58,351 nucleotides of DNA from CAYSLZ01 sp964468355. GTDB lineage: Bacteria; Patescibacteriota; Microgenomatia; UBA12405; JAHJSD01. How positions within the stretch are numbered: position 1 is the stretch's first letter; the number at the start of each line of letters is the position of its first letter. A program made the translations under genes and the position numbers. Where the stretch lies: contig CAYXSV010000036.1 of assembly GCA_964468355.1 (NCBI GenBank), positions 1 to 58,351 on the forward strand. The letters are read 5' to 3'. This document shows, one piece after another, positions 1-8,411 of this stretch. Under the pieces are notes generated by a model. It did not search any database, was not told the DNA's origin, and was given only the letters and a program-made list of their open reading frames with translations.

Positions 1-408
1 TTAGAATTTAAAAAGAAAAAATGGATAAAAGGCAGCGCCTGGTTTAAACCAAGAACCGACAGCTGGGACAGCCGAAAAATAGGCATAGCCGGACCGCCGA
101 TTAAAACCGATGCCGGCTGGCTTCTTTTATACCACGGTATTTCTGAAAAAGACCGTCATTACCGGGTAGGGGCAATGCTTCTTGATTTGGAAAACCCAAC
201 CCATGTTTTAGCCCGGTCAAAAGACCCACTGCTGGAACCACGTCTAAAACTTGAAATGCAAGGAGACGTTAACAATGTTGTTTATCCTTGCGGTGCAGTT
301 GTAAAAGAAGGAACACTTTATGTTTACTACGGCGGGGCGGATATTGCCTCAGGAGTCGCCGCCGTAAAGCTAGACAAATTAATCTATGACCTCCTCAACC
401 AAGACTGA
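1..408 (+). CDS. GH130-family glycoside phosphorylase/hydrolase, C-terminal part
   Basis: The reading frame is open from the first base of the window, so the gene starts outside it; about 135 C-terminal residues are visible and end at TGA 406-408. The stretch PIKTDAGWLLLYHGIS followed by YRVGAMLLDLENP and a late VYYGGADIASGVA is typical of the last blades of the five-bladed beta-propeller of GH130 (beta-1,4-mannosyl-oligosaccharide phosphorylases and relatives). Substrate cannot be told from this fragment. No signal peptide can be judged because the N-terminus is missing. An ATG at 175 is internal and is not the true start. Confidence 0.8.
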   Translation, partial: LEFKKKKWIKGSAWFKPRTDSWDSRKIGIAGPPIKTDAGWLLLYHGISEKDRHYRVGAMLLDLENPTHVLARSKDPLLEPRLKLEMQGDVNNVVYPCGAVVKEGTLYVYYGGADIASGVAAVKLDKLIYDLLNQD

Positions 409-414
409 ATCTTC

Positions 415-583
415 ATTTTAAAATAGAGTAGGGAAGTGGTAAATATGACTTTGCAGTAATACAAACAGTTAGTGGTTTAAAATCAAACCACTGTCAACTT
501 TTGTTTACGATCGTGGGAAAATAACGTACAAGTTATAGGATAACAAGATTGGTTATTTTAAAATAGAGTAGGGGAGTGGTAAA
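415..583 (+). promoter_or_regulatory. Leader of tyrS with duplicated Shine-Dalgarno segment
   Basis: A 29-bp sequence is present twice with one mismatch, at 415-443 and 555-583; it contains AGAGTAGGG and GTGGTAAA and the second copy runs straight into the tyrS ATG at 584. The first copy is followed by a tiny frame (ATG 445, encoding MTLQ then stop). Between them lies an 8-bp hairpin (471-478 paired with 485-492, 6-nt loop). This may be a duplicated ribosome-binding region with a decoy site, or a simple sequence duplication. No T-box specifier or antiterminator motif is visible. Confidence 0.5.
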
Positions 584-1729
584 ATGAAAAAAATGGATGT
601 TGATGAAAAATTGAATTTGATCACCAGAAACTGCGAAGAAATAATGACCGAAGAAGATCTTCGGCAATTAATTAAATCCAACACTAAACTAAATCATTAC
701 ATCGGGTTTGAAATTTCCGGCATGGTTCATCTGGGTACCGGCCTAATGAGTATGGGCAAAATCGCTGATTTTTTACAAGCCGGTGTCAAATGTAATGTTT
801 TATTGGCTGACTTTCACTCATATTTAAATAATAAACTTAGCGGTAATTGGCATAATATACGCCGGGCAACCGACTCTTATTTTAAGCAAGGCCTAATTGC
901 GTCTTTAAAATGTTTTGACATTAATGTTGACCAGGAAATATCAAAAGGCAATTTGAAGTTTATCATTGGCAAAGATCTGTACAAAGAAAATCTTATCCAC
1001 TGGGAAACATTTATGGAAGTCGGTAAACATATTACTTTAGCTAGAAATTTAAGGTCAATTTCTATAATGGGAAAAAAAGAAGGAAAAAGCGTTGACATGG
1101 CAACTCTTTTTTATCCGCCGTTACAAGTTGCCGACATTTTTACTTTGCAGGCAAATTTAGTCCACGCCGGAATTGATCAACGTAAAGCCCACGCCAACGC
1201 CCGCGATATTAGTCAAAAATTAACAATTAATCCTCTTAAAAACAACCAAGGACAAGTCATTTCACCGGTTGCCGCTCATCATAATACTATCGCCGGTTTA
1301 GAAGGACCGAAAACCAAGAAAGAAACCGGCGACGAGTTAAAAATGAGTAAATCAAAACCTAAATCAGCTATATTTGTACATGACACACCGAAAGAAGTAA
1401 AAGAAAAAATCAAATCAGCTTATTGTCCGCCTAAAGAAATCGAGTTTAATCCGATAATCAATTGGGTGGAAACTTTGATCTTTTGGGGAGCGGAGAAGGT
1501 GGAAAAGGGATTAAAAATTAGTAGAGACAAAAAATACGGCGGAAACCTCGAATATCAGAAAATTAACCAGTTGAAAAAAGATTATCAAGCCGGAAACTTG
1601 CACCCTTTGGACTTAAAACACGGCGTAGCCGACTGGCTGATTAATAAACTGAAACCGGCCAGAGAACATTTTCAAAAAGGAGAAGCAAAAGAAGGACTAG
1701 AATTAATGAGAAAATTAGTTAATGGTTAA
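584..1729 (+). CDS. tyrS: Tyrosyl-tRNA synthetase, archaeal/eukaryotic type
   Basis: 381 residues. Charges tRNA-Tyr with tyrosine in the cytoplasm. The class I HIGH region reads GMVHLGTGL (about residues 46-54) and the KMSKS loop is intact near residue 253. Residues that bind tyrosine in archaeal TyrRS are all visible: Tyr in HYIGFE (39), the Y-x3-Q-x2-D set in YPPLQVAD, and Gln in GIDQRK. The overall pattern (HYIGFEISG, AGIDQRKAHA, LKMSKSKP, LHPLDLK) matches the Pyrococcus-type archaeal enzyme rather than bacterial TyrS, and there is no C-terminal S4 domain. The ATG follows AGGGGAGTGGTAAA. Function is confident; the origin by ancient transfer is inferred. Confidence 0.93.
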   Translation: MKKMDVDEKLNLITRNCEEIMTEEDLRQLIKSNTKLNHYIGFEISGMVHLGTGLMSMGKIADFLQAGVKCNVLLADFHSYLNNKLSGNWHNIRRATDSYFKQGLIASLKCFDINVDQEISKGNLKFIIGKDLYKENLIHWETFMEVGKHITLARNLRSISIMGKKEGKSVDMATLFYPPLQVADIFTLQANLVHAGIDQRKAHANARDISQKLTINPLKNNQGQVISPVAAHHNTIAGLEGPKTKKETGDELKMSKSKPKSAIFVHDTPKEVKEKIKSAYCPPKEIEFNPIINWVETLIFWGAEKVEKGLKISRDKKYGGNLEYQKINQLKKDYQAGNLHPLDLKHGVADWLINKLKPAREHFQKGEAKEGLELMRKLVNG

Positions 1730-1745
1730 CAGCAAACAGTGAATA

Positions 1746-2075
1746 GTGATTAAAAAGATAAAATCAAAAATTGAAAAATTACCCAAGACAATATTTTACA
1801 GCGGTATTGTTACAATCATTTGGGAAATTATCTTAATCTGGCGAGACACTCATTGGACAAATTATTTTTTATTAATTTCCGGAGCAGTTGTTGGATATTT
1901 AATTATGGAAATTGATTGGGTTTTCCCTAAAAAAGAAATACGCAAGTTTCTACCAATTATTATTCTACCCTTAACAATTTTTATACTTACTTCAACCAGC
2001 GGAATTTTAGGAAAATCAATAATTATTTTTCTTAATATTAGATTAATTATTGAAGAATTCAATTTACTACCATGA
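1746..2075 (+). CDS. Small membrane protein of unknown function
   Basis: 109 residues from a GTG start. Three or four hydrophobic segments are visible (around residues 17-31, 38-54, 67-84 and 87-101) separated by short polar loops, including FPKKEIRKF. The last 4 bp overlap the ferredoxin gene, so it begins a three-gene operon with the ferredoxin and the DsbA-like protein. I do not recognise the family. It may be a small integral membrane partner of a redox process, but only the context suggests this. Confidence 0.7.
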   Translation: MIKKIKSKIEKLPKTIFYSGIVTIIWEIILIWRDTHWTNYFLLISGAVVGYLIMEIDWVFPKKEIRKFLPIIILPLTIFILTSTSGILGKSIIIFLNIRLIIEEFNLLP

Positions 2076-2272
2076 ATCCACACCTAAAAATTGATAAACA
2101 AAAATGTATCGGCTGTGGACTTTGCCCGTCAATGGATTCGGAAACATTTGAGATGGACTATGAAAAAGGAAAAGCAAAAATAAAAAAACAACCATTAAAA
2201 ATTACTGAAAAAATTAGTAGAGCAATTAGGCATTGTCCGGTGTCAGCAATAGAAATTAAAAAAAATGAATAA
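2072..2272 (+). CDS. Small ferredoxin, single [4Fe-4S] cluster
   Basis: 66 residues. Cysteines are arranged as KCIGCGLCPS at the N-terminus and HCPVSAI near the C-terminus, i.e. C-x2-C-x2-C then C-P, which is enough for one [4Fe-4S] cluster in a monocluster ferredoxin of the Fer4_13/Thermotoga type. The start ATG overlaps the stop of the preceding membrane gene and the gene's end overlaps the start of the next one (ATGAATAA), so the three are translationally coupled. It would carry single electrons in the cytoplasm; the redox partner is not identifiable here. Confidence 0.85.
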   Translation: MNPHLKIDKQKCIGCGLCPSMDSETFEMDYEKGKAKIKKQPLKITEKISRAIRHCPVSAIEIKKNE

Positions 2273-3050
2273 ACAAAACCTGTCAGGATTATTTTTATTA
2301 CTTGCTGCCTGCAGTGGATTTTTAGCTGGAGTTATCTGGCAAAAATCAACTGCTCAACCAACAGCTCAACAAAACTACACTAAACAGCAAGAAAAAAATA
2401 TCCGGTTTAAACCGTCAAAGTCTGAACAACCAACGGTAAAAATTTATCTTAAAGGACGGCAAACAAACGAGGAAAATTTTAAAAAAAACATTAAAAAAGC
2501 AGCTGTTTTTTTTGGCGACAAAGTTAAATGGACACCTTACTATTATTTTTATTCAGATAATAATCCTAATGACCCAGGCAGATGCATCCAGACAGAAAAC
2601 AATTATCTATGTTCTTTAGAAAACCGATTTCAACTTAACCAAAACATTAGAGAAATATGCGCCTGGGAGTTAAGTGAAAATCGCCAAAACTGGTGGCAGT
2701 TTATTATTGAAACAGAAGAAAAGTGCCCGCTTTCAGAAATAGATCAATGTTGGCAAGCTGTAGCTAAGAATCTCAATCTGCCGGTTAATGAAATCCAGAA
2801 TTGTTTTAGCACCAGAGGAATAGATATTATTAAAAACCAAATAACAAATTTAAACAAAACAAAAATTGACCGCTTTCCAAAGATTGAAATTAATAATACT
2901 AATTTGCCTCTTTTAGCCGACGGTCACCAAATTACAACAAGTGTAAAAATTAATGAAAAATATTTTCGAAGCCAAGAAATTAACTCTGCCCAGTATTTTA
3001 TTTCGGCAATTTGCTCCTCTTTTGAACAAACACCGGAAATTTGCCAATAA
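2265..3050 (+). CDS. Secreted/anchored DsbA-like (thioredoxin-fold) protein lacking CxxC
   Basis: 261 residues with an N-terminal hydrophobic segment (about 9-26). The body has the layout of extended DsbA-like thioredoxin folds: a beta strand (TVKIYLKG), a helical insert with paired cysteines (CPLSEIDQCWQAVAKNLNL, then NCF), a cis-proline-like loop (NLPLLADGHQI), and a C-terminal helix with AICSSF and PEICQ. The expected CxxC after the first strand is absent (KGRQTNEEN), so classical thiol oxidation is unlikely. Six or more other cysteines could form structural disulfides. It is last in the operon with the ferredoxin. The fold assignment is an inference from pattern. Confidence 0.5.
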   Translation: MNKQNLSGLFLLLAACSGFLAGVIWQKSTAQPTAQQNYTKQQEKNIRFKPSKSEQPTVKIYLKGRQTNEENFKKNIKKAAVFFGDKVKWTPYYYFYSDNNPNDPGRCIQTENNYLCSLENRFQLNQNIREICAWELSENRQNWWQFIIETEEKCPLSEIDQCWQAVAKNLNLPVNEIQNCFSTRGIDIIKNQITNLNKTKIDRFPKIEINNTNLPLLADGHQITTSVKINEKYFRSQEINSAQYFISAICSSFEQTPEICQ

Positions 3051-3068
3051 TTAGGGAGTAAATTATCC

Positions 3069-3097
3069 TTGAATACTCAAGCTAAATAGATTATAAT
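3069..3097 (+). promoter_or_regulatory. Sigma70-type promoter for gyrB
   Basis: TTGAAT at 3069-3074 and TATAAT at 3092-3097 are separated by exactly 17 bp. Initiation near 3104 would give an mRNA leader of about 84 nt before the gyrB ATG (3188), with the 3142-3167 hairpin inside that leader. Confidence 0.7.
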
Positions 3098-3141
3098 TTT
3101 ATTAGTAGAAATGAGCTGACCTGCTTAAAAATACTGCAGGA

Positions 3142-3167
3142 AATTCTGCTTAGCAGAATTTTTTTTT
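3142..3167 (+). terminator. Intrinsic terminator hairpin in the gyrB leader
   Basis: AATTCTG (3142-3148) pairs with CAGAATT (3154-3160) around loop CTTAG and is followed by a run of T. It can end the upstream ferredoxin operon. Because the gyrB promoter lies before it, it also sits in the gyrB leader. The upstream CCTGC/GCAGG pair (3120-3124/3136-3140) and a CTGCT at 3121-3125 that could pair with AGCAG 3152-3156 offer alternative folds, so attenuation is possible. Confidence 0.65.
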
Positions 3168-3187
3168 GCTCCAAAAATGAAATAAAT

Positions 3188-5155
3188 ATGGCAAATCAGA
3201 AAAATAAAAACGATTTTATTGAAAAATACACCGGCGACCAAATTGTTGTTCTTGAAGGTTTAGCACCGGTCAGAAAACGACCGGCGATGTATATCGGCTC
3301 AACAAATGAGAGCGGCTTACATCATTGTCTTTACGAAATAGTTGATAACGCTATTGACGAAGCATTAGCCGGAGCGGCTGAAAACGTCTGGACTATTCTT
3401 AATGAAGACCAATCAATAACTGTTATTGACGACGGCCGTGGAATACCGGTTGACGAACACCCGAAATACAAAAAATCAACCTTGGAAATAGTAATGACAA
3501 AGCTTCATGCCGGAGGTAAATTCGAAGGCGAGGCCTACAAAATTTCAGGAGGACTTCACGGTGTCGGCTCAAGTGTTGTTAACGCGTTATCAGTTTCAAT
3601 GGAAGTAGAAGTCCATCGCGAGGGAAAAATTTATTACCAAGCTTATAAAAGAGGTCAGCCGAAAAACAAAGTAAAAGAAATTGACCAATCTAAATTTTCT
3701 GAAGCAAAAAAGTTTTTATCTAATAATAAAACTGGAACAATTGTTAATTTTAAACCGGATCCGGAAATTTTTACCGAAACAACCGAATTTAAACCAAAGA
3801 CCATAAAAGATTCTCTTCGAGATAGAGCATTTTTAATCTCCGGCCTCTTTTTTCATTTTCATAATAACATAAGAAAAAGCGAATACCATTTTTATTTTGA
3901 AGGTGGAATCCGGTCATTACTTAGCCAATTAAATGAAGGAAAAGACACTGTTCATGAACCAATTTATATTCAAGGAATTGAAGACGATGAAGAAGTAGAA
4001 ATTGCTCTACAATACACGGACAGTCAAAGAACAAATATTGTTTCTTTTGTCAACGTAATCAATACCCAGGAAGGAGGCACTCATGAATCCGGATTTAAAA
4101 GTGCCTTAACCAGAACAATTAAGAAATACGCTGAAAAAAACGATTTACTTAAGAAAATTAAAAACGGAACAATCCGCGGGAAAGACACCCGGGAGGGATT
4201 AACGGCTGTAATTTCCGTTAAAATGCCCTCTAAAGAGCTCCAGTTCGAAGGCCAAACTAAAGGCAAACTAGGCAACAGTGAAATTAGACCCCTGGTTGCA
4301 AAAATAGCTCGTCAAGGGTTAGAAACTCATTTTGAGGAGCACCCCGGAATTACCAACTCAATACTTGAAAAGATTATGCTCACTGTACGGGCCAGAAAGG
4401 CGGCAAAAGCAGCCCGTGATGCAATATCCAGAAAAGGCATCTTTGACTCACTTGGGCTGCCGGGTAAACTAGCTGACTGCCAATCAAAAGAACCGGGAAA
4501 ATCAGAACTATTTATAGTTGAGGGTGATTCTGCCGGCGGTTCAGCAAAACAAGGCAGAGATAGAAAATTTCAGGCAATACTTCCACTTAGAGGGAAAGTA
4601 CTCAACACTGAAAAAGCTCCACTGGATAAAATAGTAGAATTTCCGGAACTAAAAGATTTAATTGTCGCTTTAGGTGTCGGTATAGGCGAGGAAATTGACA
4701 TGACGAAACTCAGATATCACCGAATAATAATTATGACTGACGCTGATGTGGACGGAGCCCATATCGCCACTTTGCTGTTGACTTTCTTCTTCAGATATCT
4801 GCCTGAAATTATCAGACAAGGAAACCTGTATATTGCTCAACCGCCGCTGTTTAAAATAAAAGCCGGGAAAAACGAACAGTATATCTATACCGAAAAAGAT
4901 AAAGATAAATTAATTGCTAAGTTCAGCCAAAAATATAAGAAAATTAATATCCAGCGTTATAAAGGTTTAGGTGAAATGAACCCGGACCAACTCTGGAACA
5001 CAACAATGAATCCGAAAAACCGTATTTTAAAATTGGTTGAAATTGAAGATGCTGAAAGAGCAGATGAAACATTTTCAACTTTAATGGGAAAAAAAGTTCC
5101 GCCGAGAAGGCATTTTATCCAAACACATGCTAAAATGGCAACGTTGGATATATAG
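3188..5155 (+). CDS. gyrB: DNA gyrase subunit B
   Basis: 655 residues, a usual length for GyrB without the proteobacterial insert. ATP-driven negative supercoiling with GyrA. GHKL ATPase features are at the N-terminus (IVDNAIDEAL, DDGRGIPVD, and the GGLHGVGSSVVNAL lid). The transducer domain follows. The TOPRIM domain has EGDSAGGSAKQGRD (around residue 440) and the metal triad DADVDGAHI (around 518); the C-terminus has QRYKGLGEMNP. No Shine-Dalgarno sequence precedes the ATG, but the leader is long. It is followed by ppa and gyrA on the same strand, with a repeat element (5158-5225) in the gap. Confidence 0.97.
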   Translation: MANQKNKNDFIEKYTGDQIVVLEGLAPVRKRPAMYIGSTNESGLHHCLYEIVDNAIDEALAGAAENVWTILNEDQSITVIDDGRGIPVDEHPKYKKSTLEIVMTKLHAGGKFEGEAYKISGGLHGVGSSVVNALSVSMEVEVHREGKIYYQAYKRGQPKNKVKEIDQSKFSEAKKFLSNNKTGTIVNFKPDPEIFTETTEFKPKTIKDSLRDRAFLISGLFFHFHNNIRKSEYHFYFEGGIRSLLSQLNEGKDTVHEPIYIQGIEDDEEVEIALQYTDSQRTNIVSFVNVINTQEGGTHESGFKSALTRTIKKYAEKNDLLKKIKNGTIRGKDTREGLTAVISVKMPSKELQFEGQTKGKLGNSEIRPLVAKIARQGLETHFEEHPGITNSILEKIMLTVRARKAAKAARDAISRKGIFDSLGLPGKLADCQSKEPGKSELFIVEGDSAGGSAKQGRDRKFQAILPLRGKVLNTEKAPLDKIVEFPELKDLIVALGVGIGEEIDMTKLRYHRIIIMTDADVDGAHIATLLLTFFFRYLPEIIRQGNLYIAQPPLFKIKAGKNEQYIYTEKDKDKLIAKFSQKYKKINIQRYKGLGEMNPDQLWNTTMNPKNRILKLVEIEDAERADETFSTLMGKKVPPRRHFIQTHAKMATLDI

Positions 5156-5157
5156 GA

Positions 5158-5225
5158 AACGCAAACTAAGGTTTGCTATTACAATATGCAAAGGATGTTT
5201 GTAATAGCAGGCTTTAGCCTGCGTT
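5158..5225 (+). repeat. Double-hairpin palindromic repeat, copy A
   Basis: The two ends are inverted copies of one another: 5158-5184 (hairpin GCAAAC-TAAG-GTTTGC then TATTACAA) and 5199-5225 (TTGTAATA then hairpin GCAGGC-TTTA-GCCTGC). The same end sequences recur at 17670-17785 and 42880-42931. Lying between gyrB and ppa it could also end or stabilise the gyrB transcript. Confidence 0.75.
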
Positions 5226-5255
5226 ACTTAAATTATTAATTTAAAAAAAAATATA

Positions 5256-5780
5256 ATGAATAAACCAATACCCAGCGGCCCAAAAACACCGGAAATAGTT
5301 TATTGCTTAGTAGAAATACCTAAACGTGGAACTAATAAATACGAGTTTGACCACGAACTGAATCAATTAATCTTGGACCGTGTTTTACCCGGGTCCGTAT
5401 TTTACCCAACCGAATACGGCTATATACCCTCTACCTTAGCCGAAGACAATGACCCGTTGGATATAATGGTCTTAGCTTCATCAACTACTATTCCGGGCTG
5501 TTTAATACGCTCACGGGTAATCGGCGGCCTTGATATTGAGGATACCGGGGAAAGAGACACGAAAATTATTGCAGCGGCAGAAAATGATGCAAGAATGTGT
5601 AATTATCAAAATCTTAATGATCTTAACCAAGCAATCAAAGAAGAAATTGTAGATTTTTGGCAAAGTTATGCAAAACTAGAACAAAACAAGGATATCAAGG
5701 TAGAGAAATGGATGAATAAAAATGAAGCTTATCAGGTAATAAAAGAAAGTGAAAAACGATGGCAAAAAGCAAACAAGTAA
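5256..5780 (+). CDS. ppa: Inorganic pyrophosphatase, family I
   Basis: 174 residues, the normal size of the soluble bacterial family I enzyme. Hydrolyses pyrophosphate to phosphate in the cytoplasm. The substrate/Mg-binding signature D-x-D-P-x-D is seen in EDNDPLDIMVL (about residues 67-77), with VEIPKRGTNKYEFD and FYPTEYGYIPSTL in their expected places before it and VIGGLDIEDTGERDTKIIA after it. The end overlaps gyrA by 22 bp, so the two are likely co-transcribed and translationally coupled. Confidence 0.96.
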   Translation: MNKPIPSGPKTPEIVYCLVEIPKRGTNKYEFDHELNQLILDRVLPGSVFYPTEYGYIPSTLAEDNDPLDIMVLASSTTIPGCLIRSRVIGGLDIEDTGERDTKIIAAAENDARMCNYQNLNDLNQAIKEEIVDFWQSYAKLEQNKDIKVEKWMNKNEAYQVIKESEKRWQKANK

Positions 5781-8389
5781 AAACCGGCGACCAAATAAAA
5801 CACGTAAACATAACCACTGAAATGCGTCAAGCATACCTAGATTATGCAATGAGCGTTATTGTTTCTCGTGCACTTCCGGATGTAAAAGACGGCTTAAAAC
5901 CGGTCCAAAGAAGAATTCTTTACGCCATGCATCAGATGGGCCTGAAAAGCGGCGGCAGTCACAGCAAATCAGCCAAAATTGTCGGAGAAGTCCTAGGAAA
6001 ATATCATCCACACGGTGACAGCTCCAGCTATGGAGCGCTAGTCCACATGGCTCAAGAATTTTCAATGCGCTATTGTTTAGTTAACGGACAAGGCAACTTT
6101 GGATCAATTGACGGAGATCCACCGGCGGCAATGCGTTATACGGAAGCCAAATTAGCTAAAATTTCACGCGAAATGCTTCGGGATATAAATAAAGAAACGG
6201 TAGATTTTGTAGATAATTTTGACAGAACTTTAAAAGAACCGGTTGTGCTGCCGACTAAAATACCTAATCTTCTTTTAAATGGAGGTGACGGTATTGCCGT
6301 TGGTATGGCAACTAAAATTCCCCCGCACAATTTAACCGAAGTAATAAATGCTTTAATTCATATGATAGAAAAAGGAAAACTCGAAAAAAAAGAAATAAAA
6401 GAGGAGATAGAATTTAAAAAACTAACTAAAGAAAAATGTAAAAGCGCCGAAGAAGTAATTATGGAAGAAGTAAACCAACTGGCATCGCAAAAATATGAAT
6501 TTGAATCAAAAACTTCCAGTACCGACCTGTTGGATTATATAAAAGGACCTGATTTTCCAACAGCAGGGGAAATTTATGATCAAGAATCAATTACAAAGGC
6601 CTACACAACCGGAAAAGGAAAAATAACCATGCGAGGTAAAGCGCTAATTGAAGAAGCAAGCATGGGAAAACACAATATTGTCATCAATGAGCTCCCTTAC
6701 CAGGTTAATAAAGCAAAACTGGTTTCTAAAATAGCAAAACTAGCAAGAGACGAGAAAATAATCGGAATATCAGATTTAAGGGACGAATCAGACCGAAGGG
6801 GAATCCGCGTCGTTGTAGAATTAAAACGGACAGGCCGGCCTAAATCAATTCTTAACAAACTCTATAAATACACTAATCTACAAAAGACGTATCCGGCTAA
6901 TCTTGTTGCCCTGGTTGACGGCGTTCCCCAAACATTAAATTTGCGCCAGATTTTACTTCTTTTTGTTCGTCATCGTCATGAAATTGTCCGGCGCCGGGCT
7001 TTATATGACTTTAGGGAAGCAAAGTTTAGAGCACACATTCTGGAAGGTCTTAAAATTGCGCTTGACAATCTTGACGAAGTAATTGAAACCATCAAAAAAT
7101 CAAAAGACGCCAATATTGCCAAAGAAAACTTGATGAATAAATTTGAACTAACTGATATTCAAGCCCAGGCAATTCTTGACATGCAGTTGAAAAGATTAGC
7201 CGCACTTGAACGCCAAAAAATTGAAGCAGAATATAAAGAAATAAAAAATACGCTTGATAAACTTAAAAACTTGCTTACTAAACCAGCTGTAATGATTAAA
7301 AAGATTAAAAATGAATTAATTGAAATTAAAGACGAGTACGGCGATGAAAGAAAAACTAAAGTTTATAAAAGAAAAATTGGTGAAATAAATGAAGAGGATT
7401 TAATCGCAAAAGAGGAAGTAATTGTTACGATAACTAAAACCGGTTACATAAAACGGGTTAACAGAGGAACTTATCGAAGCCAAAGAAGGGGCGGTAAAGG
7501 AGTTCAAGGAATGACAACTAAAGAAGAAGACACAATTGAAGATTTATTTTCCTGCACAACACACGACTTAATCTACTTTTTCACCGACCAAGGCAAGGTT
7601 TATGAAAAGCGAGTCTGGGAAATTGAGGAGGGATCAAGAAAATCAAAAGGACAAGCGATTATAAATTTAATTAATATCGAGCAAGGTGAAAAAGTACAGG
7701 CCTTTTTAAAGCGCTCGGCTAAAAAAACTCCCGAAGAAAAATACGTTTTTTTGGCTACAGCAAAAGGCCAAGTAAAACGGATAAAATTAGAAAGATTTGA
7801 TAACATCAGAAAAACAGGAATAATTGCTATTGGATTGAAAAAAAATGACGAACTAGTTGATGCCAAGATAACCGACGGGAAAAAACATGTTTTTCTAATT
7901 ACTAAAAAAGGTAAAAGTATCCGTTTTAAAGAAACTGATGCCCGGGCGATGGGGAGAAACGCTCAAGGGGTAAAAGGCATCAATTTAAAAAAAGACGATC
8001 AAGTTATCTCTTTAGATATCATACCCGAAAAAAAACCCATTCCAGACGATAAAAGAAGAAAGATTTTCCGACATCTTTTAATGGTAACCGAAAAGGGTCT
8101 TGGTAAAAGAACTGATGCCTATAAATATCCAGTTCAAAAACGAGCTGGAGTAGGCGTTAAAGTAGCTAAAATAAATAAAAAAACCGGTCTTGTTGCTACT
8201 GCACAAATCGTTAACCAAGATACAGAAAAGATAGTCCTAACCTCTAAAAAAGGAAAAATTATCAAACTTCCTTTAAAGAACATTCCCGTGTTAGGAAGAA
8301 CAACCCAAGGAGTTATTTTAATGCGGTTTAAAAACAAAGCTGAATCCATCTCCGCCATGGCCTGCCTCGACGCTATTACTAACGAATAA
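5759..8389 (+). CDS. gyrA: DNA gyrase subunit A, with a charged insertion
   Basis: 876 residues. The breakage-reunion domain has ALPDVKDGLKPVQRRIL, KYHPHGDSSSYGAL and the catalytic tyrosine in AAMRYTEAKL (about residue 126). The C-terminal beta-pinwheel carries a GyrA box, QRRGGKG (about residue 575), which identifies gyrase rather than ParC. Unusual is a Lys/Glu-rich insertion of roughly 40 residues (about 203-250, KGKLEKKEIKEEIE onward) between HNLTEVINALIHMI and DLLDYIKGPDFP, where most GyrA proteins have a short link. The gene overlaps ppa and faces the xer gene. Confidence 0.96.
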   Translation: MAKSKQVKTGDQIKHVNITTEMRQAYLDYAMSVIVSRALPDVKDGLKPVQRRILYAMHQMGLKSGGSHSKSAKIVGEVLGKYHPHGDSSSYGALVHMAQEFSMRYCLVNGQGNFGSIDGDPPAAMRYTEAKLAKISREMLRDINKETVDFVDNFDRTLKEPVVLPTKIPNLLLNGGDGIAVGMATKIPPHNLTEVINALIHMIEKGKLEKKEIKEEIEFKKLTKEKCKSAEEVIMEEVNQLASQKYEFESKTSSTDLLDYIKGPDFPTAGEIYDQESITKAYTTGKGKITMRGKALIEEASMGKHNIVINELPYQVNKAKLVSKIAKLARDEKIIGISDLRDESDRRGIRVVVELKRTGRPKSILNKLYKYTNLQKTYPANLVALVDGVPQTLNLRQILLLFVRHRHEIVRRRALYDFREAKFRAHILEGLKIALDNLDEVIETIKKSKDANIAKENLMNKFELTDIQAQAILDMQLKRLAALERQKIEAEYKEIKNTLDKLKNLLTKPAVMIKKIKNELIEIKDEYGDERKTKVYKRKIGEINEEDLIAKEEVIVTITKTGYIKRVNRGTYRSQRRGGKGVQGMTTKEEDTIEDLFSCTTHDLIYFFTDQGKVYEKRVWEIEEGSRKSKGQAIINLINIEQGEKVQAFLKRSAKKTPEEKYVFLATAKGQVKRIKLERFDNIRKTGIIAIGLKKNDELVDAKITDGKKHVFLITKKGKSIRFKETDARAMGRNAQGVKGINLKKDDQVISLDIIPEKKPIPDDKRRKIFRHLLMVTEKGLGKRTDAYKYPVQKRAGVGVKVAKINKKTGLVATAQIVNQDTEKIVLTSKKGKIIKLPLKNIPVLGRTTQGVILMRFKNKAESISAMACLDAITNE

Positions 8390-8411
8390 CCTTGAATAAA
8401 ATCAAAGGTGG

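Noticed and set aside
408..583. T-box riboswitch ahead of tyrS
   Set aside because: No specifier loop or T-box sequence (GGGTGGNACCGCG type) is visible.
584..1729. Tryptophanyl-tRNA synthetase
   Set aside because: The tyrosine-binding residues (Tyr39, Y-x3-Q-x2-D, Gln in DQRK) fit archaeal TyrRS rather than TrpRS.
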